Assembly (NCBI RefSeq): GCF_009601505.1
Contig: NZ_WITC01000036.1
Coordinates: 404,127-468,126 of the forward strand
From: Sinorhizobium terangae
GTDB taxonomy: Bacteria; Pseudomonadota; Alphaproteobacteria; Rhizobiales; Rhizobiaceae
Length of the DNA stretch: 64,000 nucleotides
Reading direction: 5' to 3'
The number at the start of each line of letters is the position of its first letter. The first letter of the stretch is position 1. Position numbers and translations under genes: made by a program. Shown piece after piece: positions 1-9,005 of the stretch. The notes beneath the pieces were generated by a model. That model did not search any database. It had not been told where the DNA came from and worked only from the letters and a program-made list of their open reading frames with translations.

Positions 1-681
1 GCTTTCCAGTGAATAGCCGGCGCCGCGTACGGTGCGGATGACATCGGGCATGTTGGAGAAGTTCAACGCCTTGCGAAGGCGGCCGACATGCACGTCCACG
101 GTGCGCTCGTCGACATAGATGTCATGTCCCCACACGCCGTCGAGAAGCTGCGAACGGGAGAAGACGCGCCCCGGCGAGGACATCAGGAACTCCAGGAGCC
201 GGAACTCCGTCGGTCCGAGCCGGACTTCACGGCTGCGCCTGTGGACACGGTGCGTCTCGCGATCGAGTTCGATGTCGCCGCAGCGCAACAGCGTCGAAAG
301 CACCTCGGGCTTGGCCCGCCTGAGCATTGCCTTCACTCTCGCCATCAGTTCCGGCGTCGAAAACGGTTTGACGACATAGTCGTCCGCGCCGGTGGCAAGC
401 CCGCGAACGCGTTCGCTTTCCTCGCCCCGCGCGGTGAGCATGATGATCGGCAGGCGCTCCGTTTCCGGCCTCTGCCGCAGCCGGCGGCAGAGTTCGATGC
501 CGGAGACCCCGGGCAGCATCCAGTCGAGGATCAGGAGATCGGGCAACCGCTCCTGAAGGCGGATCTCGGCCTCGTCTCCACGCAAGATCGTATCGACGTC
601 GAAACCTTCGGCTTCGAGATTGTAGCGCAGGAGGACGCTCAGCGCCTCCTCGTCCTCGACTACGGCTATCTTCGGCAACAT
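1..681 (-). CDS. phoB: Phosphate regulon response regulator PhoB (3' end at or just beyond window edge)
   Basis: OmpR/PhoB-type DNA-binding response regulator. It is phosphorylated by PhoR and activates phosphate-starvation genes. The receiver domain occupies about residues 1-120, with acidic pocket E9/D10, phospho-acceptor D53 in LILDWMLPG, and the conserved VVKPF lysine. The C-terminal winged helix ends in VRTVRGAGYSLES. All 227 codons to the left edge are open; that is close to the usual PhoB length of about 229, so only the last residues and the stop are missing. The start is the ATG ending at 681, with GGAAGGAG 8-9 nt upstream. It is the last gene of the pho/pst block, 120 bp after phoU. 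Confidence 0.95.
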   Translation of the reverse strand, partial: MLPKIAVVEDEEALSVLLRYNLEAEGFDVDTILRGDEAEIRLQERLPDLLILDWMLPGVSGIELCRRLRQRPETERLPIIMLTARGEESERVRGLATGADDYVVKPFSTPELMARVKAMLRRAKPEVLSTLLRCGDIELDRETHRVHRRSREVRLGPTEFRLLEFLMSSPGRVFSRSQLLDGVWGHDIYVDERTVDVHVGRLRKALNFSNMPDVIRTVRGAGYSLES

Positions 682-802
682 TCGGTCATGCTCCTTCCCA
701 CGCGCGGGTGCCATCATGCCACCGCGGCACAGTATGGGCCGCGGAAAACCGCGACCGGTATAAGATCAACGCATGCACTAGGGCATACGGCTATCGGGCA
801 CT

Positions 803-1516
803 CTAGTCCGTCACAGAGCCTAGCGTGGACGTCGTGTCGTCCTTCGGCCGCTCGCCCTGCGGCTGGGCGCCCGTCGCCATGTAGTAGATAGTTTCGGCAA
901 TGTTGGTCGCGTGGTCGCCGATACGCTCAATGTTCTTGGCACAGAAGAGAAGATGCGTGCACGGCGTGATGTTGCGCGGATCTTCCATCATATAGGTGAG
1001 CAGTTCGCGGAAAAGCGACGTGTAGATCGCGTCGATCTCCTCGTCGCGCTCGCGGATGCTGTTTGCCTTTTCCGGCGAGCGGGAGGCATAGACGTCGAGC
1101 ACCTCCTTGAGCTGGACCAAGGCCAGTTCCGCCAGGTGCTCCAGGCCACGGGCGAGCTTGCGCGGGATGCCGGATCCGGCGACCGCGATCACGCGCTTGG
1201 CGGTGTTCTTGCCTAAATCGCCGACACGTTCCAGATCGGCGGCGATACGGATCGACCCCATGATCTCGCGGAGATCCGAGGCCATAGGCTGACGCTTGGC
1301 GATGGTGACGATCGCCTTGTCGCCGATTTGGCGCTCGGCATCGTCAAGGATGGCGTCGTCGGAAATCACCTTCTGCGCCAGCGCCAGGTCGGAATTCACG
1401 AGCGCCCGGACGGAATCGGCCACCATCTGCTCGGCAAGCCCTCCCATTTCCGAGACGCGGCGCGTCAGATATTTCAGCTCGTCGTCAAACGCCGACGTGA
1501 TGTGTGTAGGTGACAT
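803..1516 (-). CDS. phoU: Phosphate signalling protein PhoU
   Basis: A 237-residue cytoplasmic all-helical PhoU protein made of two PhoU repeats (roughly residues 15-105 and 120-215). In this family it links the PstSCAB transporter to PhoR, keeping the kinase off when phosphate is plentiful and restraining phosphate uptake. The motifs GDLGKNTAKR in the first repeat and ERIGDHATNIAE in the second are the metal-binding E/D-rich segments of PhoU. It lies between pstB (144 bp upstream) and phoB in the same orientation. Length and placement are standard. Confidence 0.95.
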   Translation of the reverse strand: MSPTHITSAFDDELKYLTRRVSEMGGLAEQMVADSVRALVNSDLALAQKVISDDAILDDAERQIGDKAIVTIAKRQPMASDLREIMGSIRIAADLERVGDLGKNTAKRVIAVAGSGIPRKLARGLEHLAELALVQLKEVLDVYASRSPEKANSIRERDEEIDAIYTSLFRELLTYMMEDPRNITPCTHLLFCAKNIERIGDHATNIAETIYYMATGAQPQGERPKDDTTSTLGSVTD

Positions 1517-1660
1517 GTTTCGTTCCTCGAACTCGCAAACCCGTTGACCAGATCATTTCATGCTCCGTCGAAACGCTGAAATGACCTAACTCCTTGAACT
1601 TACACAAATCCAGAGGAGAACCGTTGCGCGCTCTTCCTGGAATTGCCCTGGTCGCCTGGC

Positions 1661-2476
1661 TTAGCCAAACCGACCCATGATGTAGTCCTGCGTGCGCTGG
1701 TCATCCGGATTGGTGAACATCTTATCGGTATCGTTCTCCTCGACGAGATTGCCGAGGTGGAACATGGCGGTGCGCTGCGAGACGCGCGCGGCCTGCTGCA
1801 TAGAGTGCGTCACGATGACGATCGTGAAGTTCGCGCGAAGTTCGTGAATGAGTTCCTCGACCTTCGCGGTAGCGATCGGATCGAGTGCCGAACAGGGCTC
1901 GTCCATCAGGATCACCTCGGGGCTGACGGCAACGGCGCGCGCAATACAGAGACGCTGCTGCTGGCCACCGGAAAGGCCTGTACCCGGCTCGTGCAGGCGA
2001 TCCTTGACCTCGTTGAAAAGACCGGCCCTTTGCAGGCTCGTTTCGACGATCTCGTCGAACTCAGCCTTGGTGCGGGCGAGGCCATGAATACGAGGACCGT
2101 AGACGACGTTCTCGTAGATCGACTTCGGAAACGGGTTCGGTTTCTGGAACACCATGCCGACACGGGCCCGCAGTTCCACGACGTCGATCGACGGATCGTA
2201 AATGTCGTCCTCGTCGAGCGTGATCTTGCCGGTCACGCGGCAGTTCTCGATCGTGTCGTTCATACGGTTCAGCGTGCGCAGAAACGTCGACTTGCCGCAG
2301 CCCGACGGACCGATCAAGGCTGTCACGGTGTTTTCACGGATATTGAGATTGACGTCGAAAAGCGCGCGCTTCTCGCCGTAATAGACCGACACATCCTTGC
2401 CGATCATCTTGTAGGGTACCGTGTTCATTTTCAGGTCCAGAACTTTTTCCACTGCAGCTTCCGACATCATGTTCAT
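1661..2476 (-). CDS. pstB: Phosphate ABC transporter ATP-binding protein PstB
   Basis: ATPase of the high-affinity phosphate importer PstSCAB, at the inner face of the cytoplasmic membrane. It has Walker [11 protein letters not shown], signature LSGGQQQR, and Walker [13 protein letters not shown], followed by the switch His in VTHSM. I chose the ATG ending at 2476 ([11 protein letters not shown], 271 residues) because AAGGAC lies about 5 nt upstream. A longer open frame reaches an ATG at 2506 that would overlap pstA and has no better ribosome site. It follows pstA with a 13 bp gap. Confidence 0.95.
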   Translation of the reverse strand: MNMMSEAAVEKVLDLKMNTVPYKMIGKDVSVYYGEKRALFDVNLNIRENTVTALIGPSGCGKSTFLRTLNRMNDTIENCRVTGKITLDEDDIYDPSIDVVELRARVGMVFQKPNPFPKSIYENVVYGPRIHGLARTKAEFDEIVETSLQRAGLFNEVKDRLHEPGTGLSGGQQQRLCIARAVAVSPEVILMDEPCSALDPIATAKVEELIHELRANFTIVIVTHSMQQAARVSQRTAMFHLGNLVEENDTDKMFTNPDDQRTQDYIMGRFG

Positions 2477-2489
2477 AGTCCTTACCCCA

Positions 2490-3812
2490 CTACCAGCGAC
2501 GCTCAAAGCGACGCCGCAAGAGAATTGCGCCCAGGTTCATGATCACGAGGAAGATCAGGAGAATGATGATCGCTCCCGAGGTCCGCTCCACAAAGGCGCG
2601 TTCCGGCTCATTTGCCCACATGTAGATCTGCACCGGCAGTGCCGTGGAGGGCTCCAGCGGCGAACCGGGATAGTCGACAACGAAGGCCACCATGCCGATC
2701 AGGAGCAGCGGCGCCGTTTCGCCAAGCGCATGCGCAAGGCCGATGATCGTACCGGTCAGAATGCCCGGCATGGCGAGCGGCAGCACATGGTGGAAGATCG
2801 TCTGCATCCTCGATGCGCCGAGACCCAGTGCCGCGGAACGGATCGACGGCGGCACCGCCTTCAACGCCGCACGGGTGGCGATGATGATTGTCGGCAGCGT
2901 CATCAGCGTCAGCACGAAGCCGCCGACGAGGGCCGCCGAACGCGGCATGCCGGCGAAGTTGACGAATACGGCAAGACCAAGAAGGCCGTAAACGATCGAC
3001 GGCACGGCGGCGAGATTGTTGATGTTGACTTCGATCAGATCCGTAAGCCGGTTCTTCGGCGCGAACTCCTCGAGATAGATCGAGGCGGCAACACCGATCG
3101 GCAGCGCCAGGACAAGCACGATCAGCATCATGTAGAGCGAGCCGACAAGTGCGACGCCGACACCCGCCGCTTCCGGACGGCTCGACGCGCCAAAGGTGAA
3201 GATACCGGTGTTGAAGCTCTTCTTGAGCACGCCGGCATCGGCAAGCTGGTTCATCCAGGCGACCTGCTGATCCTTGACCTTGCGCCTGCCCTCATCCACC
3301 GACAGGTCGATCTGACCCTTGAAAGCGGAGTCGATATTCGCCTCTGCAAGGAGGGTGACCGGCACGGTCTTGCCGATCAGCGACGGATCAGCAACGACCA
3401 TGTTGCGCAGCTGCATGCGCGCGCTGGGCGAGATCATGTCCGTCGCCTGCTTGAGCAGCGGCCGCTTCGTCGGGTCGAGGCCGAGCTGCTTCACGAGAGC
3501 ATTGCGTACGAGCAGAGGATAGTTTGCGGTCATCAGCGCCTTGGGATCGGTGGCGCGCTCGTTCTTCGGATCGATCACCTTCTCGGAGAATTCGATCGGC
3601 AGCGTGATCGTCGTCTGCAGGAAGGCGGTGTAACCATTGGAGACGACCGTCGAGATGAGGATCGCCAGAAACAGGAGGCCAAGGGTGATTGCGGTGATGC
3701 CGTAGGCGCGGAAGCGCCGCTCCGCCGCATAACGGCGCTTGATACCGATATCGCGGCGTGTTTCGGCGGGACGGGTGGAGACCCTTACCGTGGAGGTGGC
3801 AAGCTCGGTCAT
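2490..3812 (-). CDS. pstA: Phosphate ABC transporter permease PstA
   Basis: Membrane permease of PstSCAB, 440 residues. There is one transmembrane segment near residues 35-57, then a long periplasmic insert (about 60-210) typical of rhizobial PstA, then five to six more hydrophobic segments. The permease EAA-type loop is seen in [18 protein letters not shown]. Its ATG overlaps the pstC stop as ATGA (3809-3812), which implies translational coupling. The long extracytoplasmic insert makes it larger than E. coli PstA (296 residues). Confidence 0.93.
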   Translation of the reverse strand: MTELATSTVRVSTRPAETRRDIGIKRRYAAERRFRAYGITAITLGLLFLAILISTVVSNGYTAFLQTTITLPIEFSEKVIDPKNERATDPKALMTANYPLLVRNALVKQLGLDPTKRPLLKQATDMISPSARMQLRNMVVADPSLIGKTVPVTLLAEANIDSAFKGQIDLSVDEGRRKVKDQQVAWMNQLADAGVLKKSFNTGIFTFGASSRPEAAGVGVALVGSLYMMLIVLVLALPIGVAASIYLEEFAPKNRLTDLIEVNINNLAAVPSIVYGLLGLAVFVNFAGMPRSAALVGGFVLTLMTLPTIIIATRAALKAVPPSIRSAALGLGASRMQTIFHHVLPLAMPGILTGTIIGLAHALGETAPLLLIGMVAFVVDYPGSPLEPSTALPVQIYMWANEPERAFVERTSGAIIILLIFLVIMNLGAILLRRRFERRW

Positions 3813-5293
3813 TCGTACTGTTCCCGGTATTTGCGCACGATGTAGAGCGCGTAGATGTTGAGGCAGAGCGTGATGACGAACAGCGTGATGCCGAGCGCGA
3901 AGGCGACCAGCGTCTGCGGCGACGTGAACTCCAGGTCGCCCGTCAACTGATTGACGATCTTGACCGTCACCGTCGTCATCGGCTCGAAGGGGCTGAATTG
4001 CATGCGCGCTGCGACGCCGGCGGCAAGCACGACGATCATCGTTTCACCGACCGCTCGCGAGGCCGTCAGCAACAGTGCGCCGACGATGCCGGGCAGTGCG
4101 GCCGGCAGGATGACCTTCTTCACCGTCTCCGAACGCGTGGCACCAAGGCCAAGAGAGCCATCGCGCAGCGCCCGCGGCACCTGGGTGATGATGTCGTCGG
4201 ACAAAGAGGAGACGAACGGGATGAGCATGATGCCCATGACGATGCCGGCCGTGATGACGCTCTGTGCCTGAATGAAGTTCTGGTAGCTGCCGGTGATGAG
4301 ACCGCTCAATTGCGCCGAGATATCGCGCAGGAATGGACCGACCGTCACGAGTGCGAAGAAGCCATAGACGATCGTCGGGATGCCGGCGAGCACCTCGAGG
4401 AGCGGCTTGGCGGTCGAACGCAGCCGCGGGCTGGCGTATTCGGCCATGTAGATCGCCGCGAAAAGGCCGATCGGCACGGCGAAAAGCATGGCGACGAAAG
4501 CAATGTAGAGCGTGCCGGCGAGCAGCGGCAGCAGACCAAACTGGCCCGAGGCACCGGAATTGCCGGCCGCGGCGAAACGCGGATCCCAGACGGTGCCGAA
4601 GAAAAACTCGACGGGCGATACCATGCTGAAGAACCGGCCGGCCTCCGACAGCATCGAACCGACGATGCCGATCGTCGTCAGGATGGCGATGGACGAGGCA
4701 ACGACGAGCCCGCCCAGCATGACCCGCTCCACCTGATTGCGGGCACGGAAACGCGTCGAGACATTGCGGATCGCGTAGAGAGCGCCGGTAACGGCAATCA
4801 GAAGCACGACCGCGCTCATCAGCCAACGGCTGTAGTAACGCATTGCGTTGAACTGCTGCGCCGCCTCGATCATATACGGCTCGCCTTCACCGGCAAGCGG
4901 CACGCCCTTGGCCGCGAGCGCCTCACGAAGGTTGGCACTACCATTTTCAACCGCTGCAAGTTCGGCAGGGCTCAAGCGGCTGAGACCCACGGCAACGGAC
5001 TTGACCTGGCCGAGCGCGAGCTGGGCATTCGCCTCACCCTGGCTCTGCACAGAATCGGGAAGAGCCGAGCGGACACTTGCATCGACGTAGATCGGCGAGG
5101 CGACCAGCCATGCGGCCAGCACGAGTACAGCGGGCAACATGGCCCATATGGCGACGTAGCTGCCGTGGTAGCCAGGCAGGGAATGCAGGTTCGAGAGCTT
5201 GCCGCCCGACCGCGCGAGCGAGCGCGCACGACCGGCAAAATAAGCAATGAAACCAATCAAAACAATCAACAAAAGTAGGAGCGAAGTACTCAT
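3809..5293 (-). CDS. pstC: Phosphate ABC transporter permease PstC
   Basis: Partner permease of PstA, 494 residues from the ATG ending at 5293. That start (MSTSLLLLLIV) is preceded by CAGGGAGA, whereas the in-frame codons further upstream have no ribosome site and lack a hydrophobic start. Transmembrane segments lie at about 3-20 and 48-68, followed by a periplasmic insert, a further pair near 120-200, and the C-terminal permease core with the EAA loop SLGLGATRSETVKKVILP. It is separated from pstS by 100 bp carrying a perfect hairpin and overlaps pstA by 4 bp. Confidence 0.93.
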   Translation of the reverse strand: MSTSLLLLLIVLIGFIAYFAGRARSLARSGGKLSNLHSLPGYHGSYVAIWAMLPAVLVLAAWLVASPIYVDASVRSALPDSVQSQGEANAQLALGQVKSVAVGLSRLSPAELAAVENGSANLREALAAKGVPLAGEGEPYMIEAAQQFNAMRYYSRWLMSAVVLLIAVTGALYAIRNVSTRFRARNQVERVMLGGLVVASSIAILTTIGIVGSMLSEAGRFFSMVSPVEFFFGTVWDPRFAAAGNSGASGQFGLLPLLAGTLYIAFVAMLFAVPIGLFAAIYMAEYASPRLRSTAKPLLEVLAGIPTIVYGFFALVTVGPFLRDISAQLSGLITGSYQNFIQAQSVITAGIVMGIMLIPFVSSLSDDIITQVPRALRDGSLGLGATRSETVKKVILPAALPGIVGALLLTASRAVGETMIVVLAAGVAARMQFSPFEPMTTVTVKIVNQLTGDLEFTSPQTLVAFALGITLFVITLCLNIYALYIVRKYREQYE

Positions 5294-5350
5294 CGGCACG
5301 TCTCCCTGGTAAAGGCCATGCCAAGCCACCGGCAATATCGAATGAACACA

Positions 5351-5383
5351 CACCCCGGCGCAACAACGAGTCGCGCCGGGGTG
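5351..5383 (-). terminator. Intercistronic stem-loop between pstS and pstC
   Basis: Perfect 11-bp inverted repeat: arm 5351-5361 (CACCCCGGCGC) pairs with 5373-5383, with an 11-nt loop. It lies 12 bp past the pstS stop. The minus-strand transcript has no U-run after the stem, so it is more likely a processing or stabilising hairpin, or a partial terminator, than a full rho-independent terminator. Confidence 0.7.
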
Positions 5384-5394
5384 CGTCTTTAAAA

Positions 5395-6429
5395 TCAGAG
5401 CATGTTGCCAGCTTCGAAGGACTTGCGAATTTCTTCGCGCTCGGCGTCCGGAGCGGAAACGAGGCCGTACTCAGCGAGCGGGCTGTCGGGGCCGATCATC
5501 TGGTCGTCGATGAAGAATTCGACATATTCCTTGAGACCCGGGACCACACCCATGTGCGCCTTCTTCACGTAGAAGAACAGCGGGCGCGAAACCGGATATT
5601 CGCCGGAAGCGATCGTTTCGGTCGAGGGAACGACGCCGCTGACGGTCGCAACCTTCAGCTTGTCGGCGTTGTTTTCGTAGAACGAAAGGCCGAACACGCC
5701 GATACCGGTCTTGTTGGACGCGATACGGGCAAGCGTTTCGGTGTAGTCGCCGTCGATGTCGACAGCCATGCCGTCCTTGCGAACAGCGACGCACTTGGCG
5801 AGCTGTTCCTTGGCATCGCTGACGGCAGCCTTGATGACGTCCTGGGCGCCCGATTCCTTGCAGCCTTCGTTGAGGATCTTCTCTTCGAAGACTTCGCGCG
5901 TGCCGTGCTTCTGGCCCGGGATATAGGCGGCGATTTCGGCGTCCGGAAGCGAAGCGTCGATTTCCGACCACTTCTTGTAGGGGTTGGCGACGAGCTTGCC
6001 GTCGACGACGACTTCAGCGGCCAGAGCCTTGTAGAGGTGTTCCGGCTTCAGGGCGAGGTCGGCGTTGCCGGCGTCGGTCGCGAACACGATGCCGTCATAG
6101 CCGATCTTGACTTCCTGGATTTCGGTCACGCCGGCTGCCTTGCAGGCCTCGATTTCGCTGTCCTTGATCTTGCGCGAGGAGTTGGCGATGTCGATCGTGT
6201 CTTCGCCGACGCCCTTGCAGAATTCCTTCAGACCGGCGCCGGAGCCGCCGGATTCGACGACCGGGGTCTTGAAGTCCGGAAAGGCTTCGCCGAAGCTTTC
6301 AGCGACGATCTTTGCGTAGGGAAGAACGGTCGAGGAGCCGGCGACCTGGATCTGGTCGCGAGCCGCTGCGGCGCCCGCGAATGCGGCCGAGGCGACCAGG
6401 GCCGCTACAGTGAGTTTAAGAGCTTTCAT
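5395..6429 (-). CDS. pstS: Periplasmic phosphate-binding protein PstS
   Basis: A 344-residue substrate-binding protein of the Pst importer. A Sec signal peptide is obvious (MKALKLTVAALVASAAFAGA, cleavage near AAARDQ, about residue 24). The mature protein begins with the phosphate-binding segment QIQVAGSSTVLPYAK, followed by ESGGSGAGLKEFC and later PGQKHGTREVFEE, all characteristic of PstS and its SphX-like relatives. It is the first gene of the pst block, with a PHO box about 115-130 bp upstream. Export to the periplasm is inferred from the signal peptide. Confidence 0.96.
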   Translation of the reverse strand: MKALKLTVAALVASAAFAGAAAARDQIQVAGSSTVLPYAKIVAESFGEAFPDFKTPVVESGGSGAGLKEFCKGVGEDTIDIANSSRKIKDSEIEACKAAGVTEIQEVKIGYDGIVFATDAGNADLALKPEHLYKALAAEVVVDGKLVANPYKKWSEIDASLPDAEIAAYIPGQKHGTREVFEEKILNEGCKESGAQDVIKAAVSDAKEQLAKCVAVRKDGMAVDIDGDYTETLARIASNKTGIGVFGLSFYENNADKLKVATVSGVVPSTETIASGEYPVSRPLFFYVKKAHMGVVPGLKEYVEFFIDDQMIGPDSPLAEYGLVSAPDAEREEIRKSFEAGNML

Positions 6430-6532
6430 AATGTTCTCCCGGAATGGGCTTGTGTTGGTGCGCTTCGGTTGCAGCGCTCTCTTCGCCGTATGATCGGCTG
6501 CCCCTTGTTAGCCGCCGATGGCCACATCTTTT

Positions 6533-6561
6533 ATGTCAGTTCGATGAAACATTTATGACAG
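6533..6561 (-). promoter_or_regulatory. PHO box (PhoB-binding direct repeats) upstream of pstS
   Basis: On the minus strand the 7-mers CTGTCAT (6561-6555), GTTTCAT (6550-6544) and CTGACAT (6539-6533) are spaced exactly 11 bp apart, with A/T-rich 4-nt linkers. The first two make a PHO box close to CTGTCAT-N4-CTGTCAT; the third suggests a second overlapping box. PhoB binding and activation of pstSCAB-phoUB is inferred from the motif and its position. Confidence 0.85.
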
Positions 6562-6622
6562 CCTATGTCGTTGAAGAAGCTGCTTTATTCCGAATTCCGC
6601 GATGAGGCGACGACGTTTTGTG

Positions 6623-7882
6623 TCAGAAGCGGACCGTGAAGATCGTGCCCTTGCCGACCTCCGAATGGACAAGAAGACGGGCGCGGTGACGCGTGAGAAT
6701 ATGCTTGACGATCGCAAGCCCAAGACCGGTGCCTTTCTTGGAACGGCTCGCCTCGACATTAACCCGATAGAAACGTTCGGTAATTCTGGGTACATGCTCG
6801 GCCGGGATGCCCGGGCCGTGGTCGGTGACGGTCACTTCGGCCTGCTCGCCCTCGCCGGCTACGAGACGCACCTCGACCTTCTTGCCCTCCTGGCCGTATT
6901 TGCAGCCATTCTCGATCAAGTTCTCGAAAACCTCGATCAACTCGTCGCGATCTCCGCGGACGAAGACCGGTGCATCCGGAACGTCGAGCGAAATCGCCAC
7001 GTCGAGCTCGGTTGCGAGCGGCAGCAGGCTGTCGCGCACGTGCCCGAGCAGCGGCGCCAGATCGACCATGTCTTCCGGGGCAAGATGCGACTTCAGTTCG
7101 AGCCTGGAGAGCGACAAAAGATCGTCGACGAGCCGGCTCATGCGGGTGACCTGCTCGTGCATGATGACGAAAAACTTCTCCTGCGCCTTCGGATCGTTGC
7201 GCGCCGGCCCCTGCAGCGTTTCGATGAAACCGCGGAGAGAGGCGAGCGGCGTGCGCAACTCGTGGCTGGCATTGGCGACGAAATCCGAGCGCATCCGGTC
7301 GATCCGGCGGGCCTGTGAAATGTCGCGATAGGTCAGCAGGAAGATACGCCGGCTCGAAGCGTCGGTTCCAATCTCGGCGGGCGCGACCCTCACAACATAG
7401 ACGGCATCCGACGGCAGTCTCTCGGTGTGTTCGATCTGGTTGATCTTGCCGGTGGCGATTGTCTCGCGCACCATATCGAGGATGCCCGGGGAACGGACGC
7501 GCGCGGAAAGGTCGCTGTTCGGGGGGATCATGCCGAAGGCCTTCTCGGCAGCGCTGTTCTGAAACACCACGGTCTCATCCGCGGCGACCACGAGCACGGG
7601 CATATCGAGCGCGTTCAGCGCCGGAACCAGCGGGTCGCTTCCCTTCTCGGCGGCAACGACCCTCACTGGTGCCGGCGGCACCGACGGCACGCTGCGATTG
7701 AGCAGTGCGGCGGCAAGCACGATCCAGAACGGCAGCACGGCGAGGATATGAATACCGGCGAGCGTGGCGAGAATAGCGATGAGGACCGAAAGGCCGAGAA
7801 CCCACCGTTCCGCCTTCAGCTTCGGCAGCAGCGTTCGCCAGAACACCTTTGCGTCGTCCAACACAACATCCTCATGACTCAA
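6623..7882 (-). CDS. phoR: Phosphate regulon sensor histidine kinase PhoR
   Basis: A 419-residue membrane histidine kinase that phosphorylates PhoB under phosphate limitation. Two close hydrophobic segments lie near residues 30-63. A PAS domain covers about 85-180, a HisKA domain carries the phospho-accepting His in ASHELRTPLASL, and the ATPase domain has the N box ENLIENGCKYG, DHGPGIP and GTGLGLAIVK. The start is taken as TTG at 7882, with an AGGGGGAA-type site upstream; no in-frame ATG occurs nearby, so the start is uncertain. It precedes pstS by about 190 bp and diverges from ppk2. Confidence 0.93.
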   Translation of the reverse strand: MSHEDVVLDDAKVFWRTLLPKLKAERWVLGLSVLIAILATLAGIHILAVLPFWIVLAAALLNRSVPSVPPAPVRVVAAEKGSDPLVPALNALDMPVLVVAADETVVFQNSAAEKAFGMIPPNSDLSARVRSPGILDMVRETIATGKINQIEHTERLPSDAVYVVRVAPAEIGTDASSRRIFLLTYRDISQARRIDRMRSDFVANASHELRTPLASLRGFIETLQGPARNDPKAQEKFFVIMHEQVTRMSRLVDDLLSLSRLELKSHLAPEDMVDLAPLLGHVRDSLLPLATELDVAISLDVPDAPVFVRGDRDELIEVFENLIENGCKYGQEGKKVEVRLVAGEGEQAEVTVTDHGPGIPAEHVPRITERFYRVNVEASRSKKGTGLGLAIVKHILTRHRARLLVHSEVGKGTIFTVRF

Positions 7883-8022
7883 TTGCCGTTCCCCCTGCTC
7901 ACGATGCCGCGAAAGCAGAGAGATAGCGCTGCTTCATGACATGATTTTCACGACATGCTTGAATCCGCAATGCAATTATGGCCTCTTCCGAGGAAATCGA
8001 GCATCAGCGGGAGGCAAAGCAA

Positions 8023-8925
8023 ATGGCAGCAGAAACAGCGGCAGCCGAGGCCAAACCGGGCAGCCGGGCGGTCGAATTGCGAATCGGCGGCAAGACCCGC
8101 GTCTTTGATATCGACAACCCGGAATTGCCGACGTGGATCGATGACGAGGCCTTCTCGTCCGATGACTACCCTTACAAGAAGAAGCTCGAAGAGGACGAGT
8201 ACGAAGAAACGCTGACCAAACTGCAGATCGAACTCGTCAAGGTCCAGTTCTGGATGCAGGCGACCGGCAAGCGGGTGATGGCGCTTTTCGAGGGACGCGA
8301 CGCGGCCGGCAAGGGTGGCGCCATCCACGCGACGATGGCCTATATGAACCCGCGTTCCGCCCGCATCGTCGCGCTCACCAAACCGACAGAGACCGAGCGC
8401 GGTCAATGGTATTTCCAGCGCTACGTCGCGACCTTTCCGACGGCGGGCGAATTCGTGCTCTTCGATCGCTCCTGGTACAACCGCGCCGGTGTAGAACCGG
8501 TTATGGGCTTCTGCACACCCGAGCAGCACGAGCATTTCCTCAAGCAGGCTCCCCGCTTCGAGAAAATGATTGCCCATGACGGCATCCACCTCTTCAAATT
8601 CTGGATCAATATCGGCCGCGAGATGCAGTTGAAGCGATTCCATGATCGCCGGCATGATCCCCTGAAGATCTGGAAGTTGTCGCCGATGGACATCGCGGCA
8701 CTGAACAAGTGGGACGACTATACCGAAAAACGCGATCGGATGCTGAAGGAAACGCACACCGACCATGCCCCCTGGACGGTCATCCGCGGCAACGACAAGC
8801 GCCGTGCCCGGATCAATCTGATCCGCCACATACTCAAGAACCTGGACTATGACGGCAAGGACAAGGCGGCGATCGGCGAAGTCGACGACAAGATCGTCGG
8901 CTCCGGACCGGGCTTCCTGAAATGA
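8023..8925 (+). CDS. ppk2: Polyphosphate kinase 2 (PPK2 family)
   Basis: A 300-residue PPK2, which transfers phosphate between polyphosphate and nucleoside di- or triphosphates. Walker A is GRDAAGKGG, and the Walker B/lid region is [18 protein letters not shown], the standard PPK2 signatures; the single-domain length is normal. I chose ATG 8023 because GGGAGG lies 8 nt upstream; an in-frame ATG at 7978 would add 15 residues but has no ribosome site. It stands divergent to phoR, which fits a role in storing or using phosphate. Whether NDP or NMP is the preferred acceptor cannot be read from the sequence. Confidence 0.9.
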   Translation: MAAETAAAEAKPGSRAVELRIGGKTRVFDIDNPELPTWIDDEAFSSDDYPYKKKLEEDEYEETLTKLQIELVKVQFWMQATGKRVMALFEGRDAAGKGGAIHATMAYMNPRSARIVALTKPTETERGQWYFQRYVATFPTAGEFVLFDRSWYNRAGVEPVMGFCTPEQHEHFLKQAPRFEKMIAHDGIHLFKFWINIGREMQLKRFHDRRHDPLKIWKLSPMDIAALNKWDDYTEKRDRMLKETHTDHAPWTVIRGNDKRRARINLIRHILKNLDYDGKDKAAIGEVDDKIVGSGPGFLK

Positions 8926-9005
8926 TCCGCGGCTTCGTACGCGCGCTCAAGTGAACGCATCAACAGCGTCGCACGCACATTCGCGACACGGGGCGCCTGA
9001 CCGCG

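Noticed and set aside
7883-8022. PHO box for phoR or ppk2
   Set aside because: The repeat has a 14-bp period and its units do not match CTGTCAT-N4-CTGTCAT, so it is reported only as a direct repeat.
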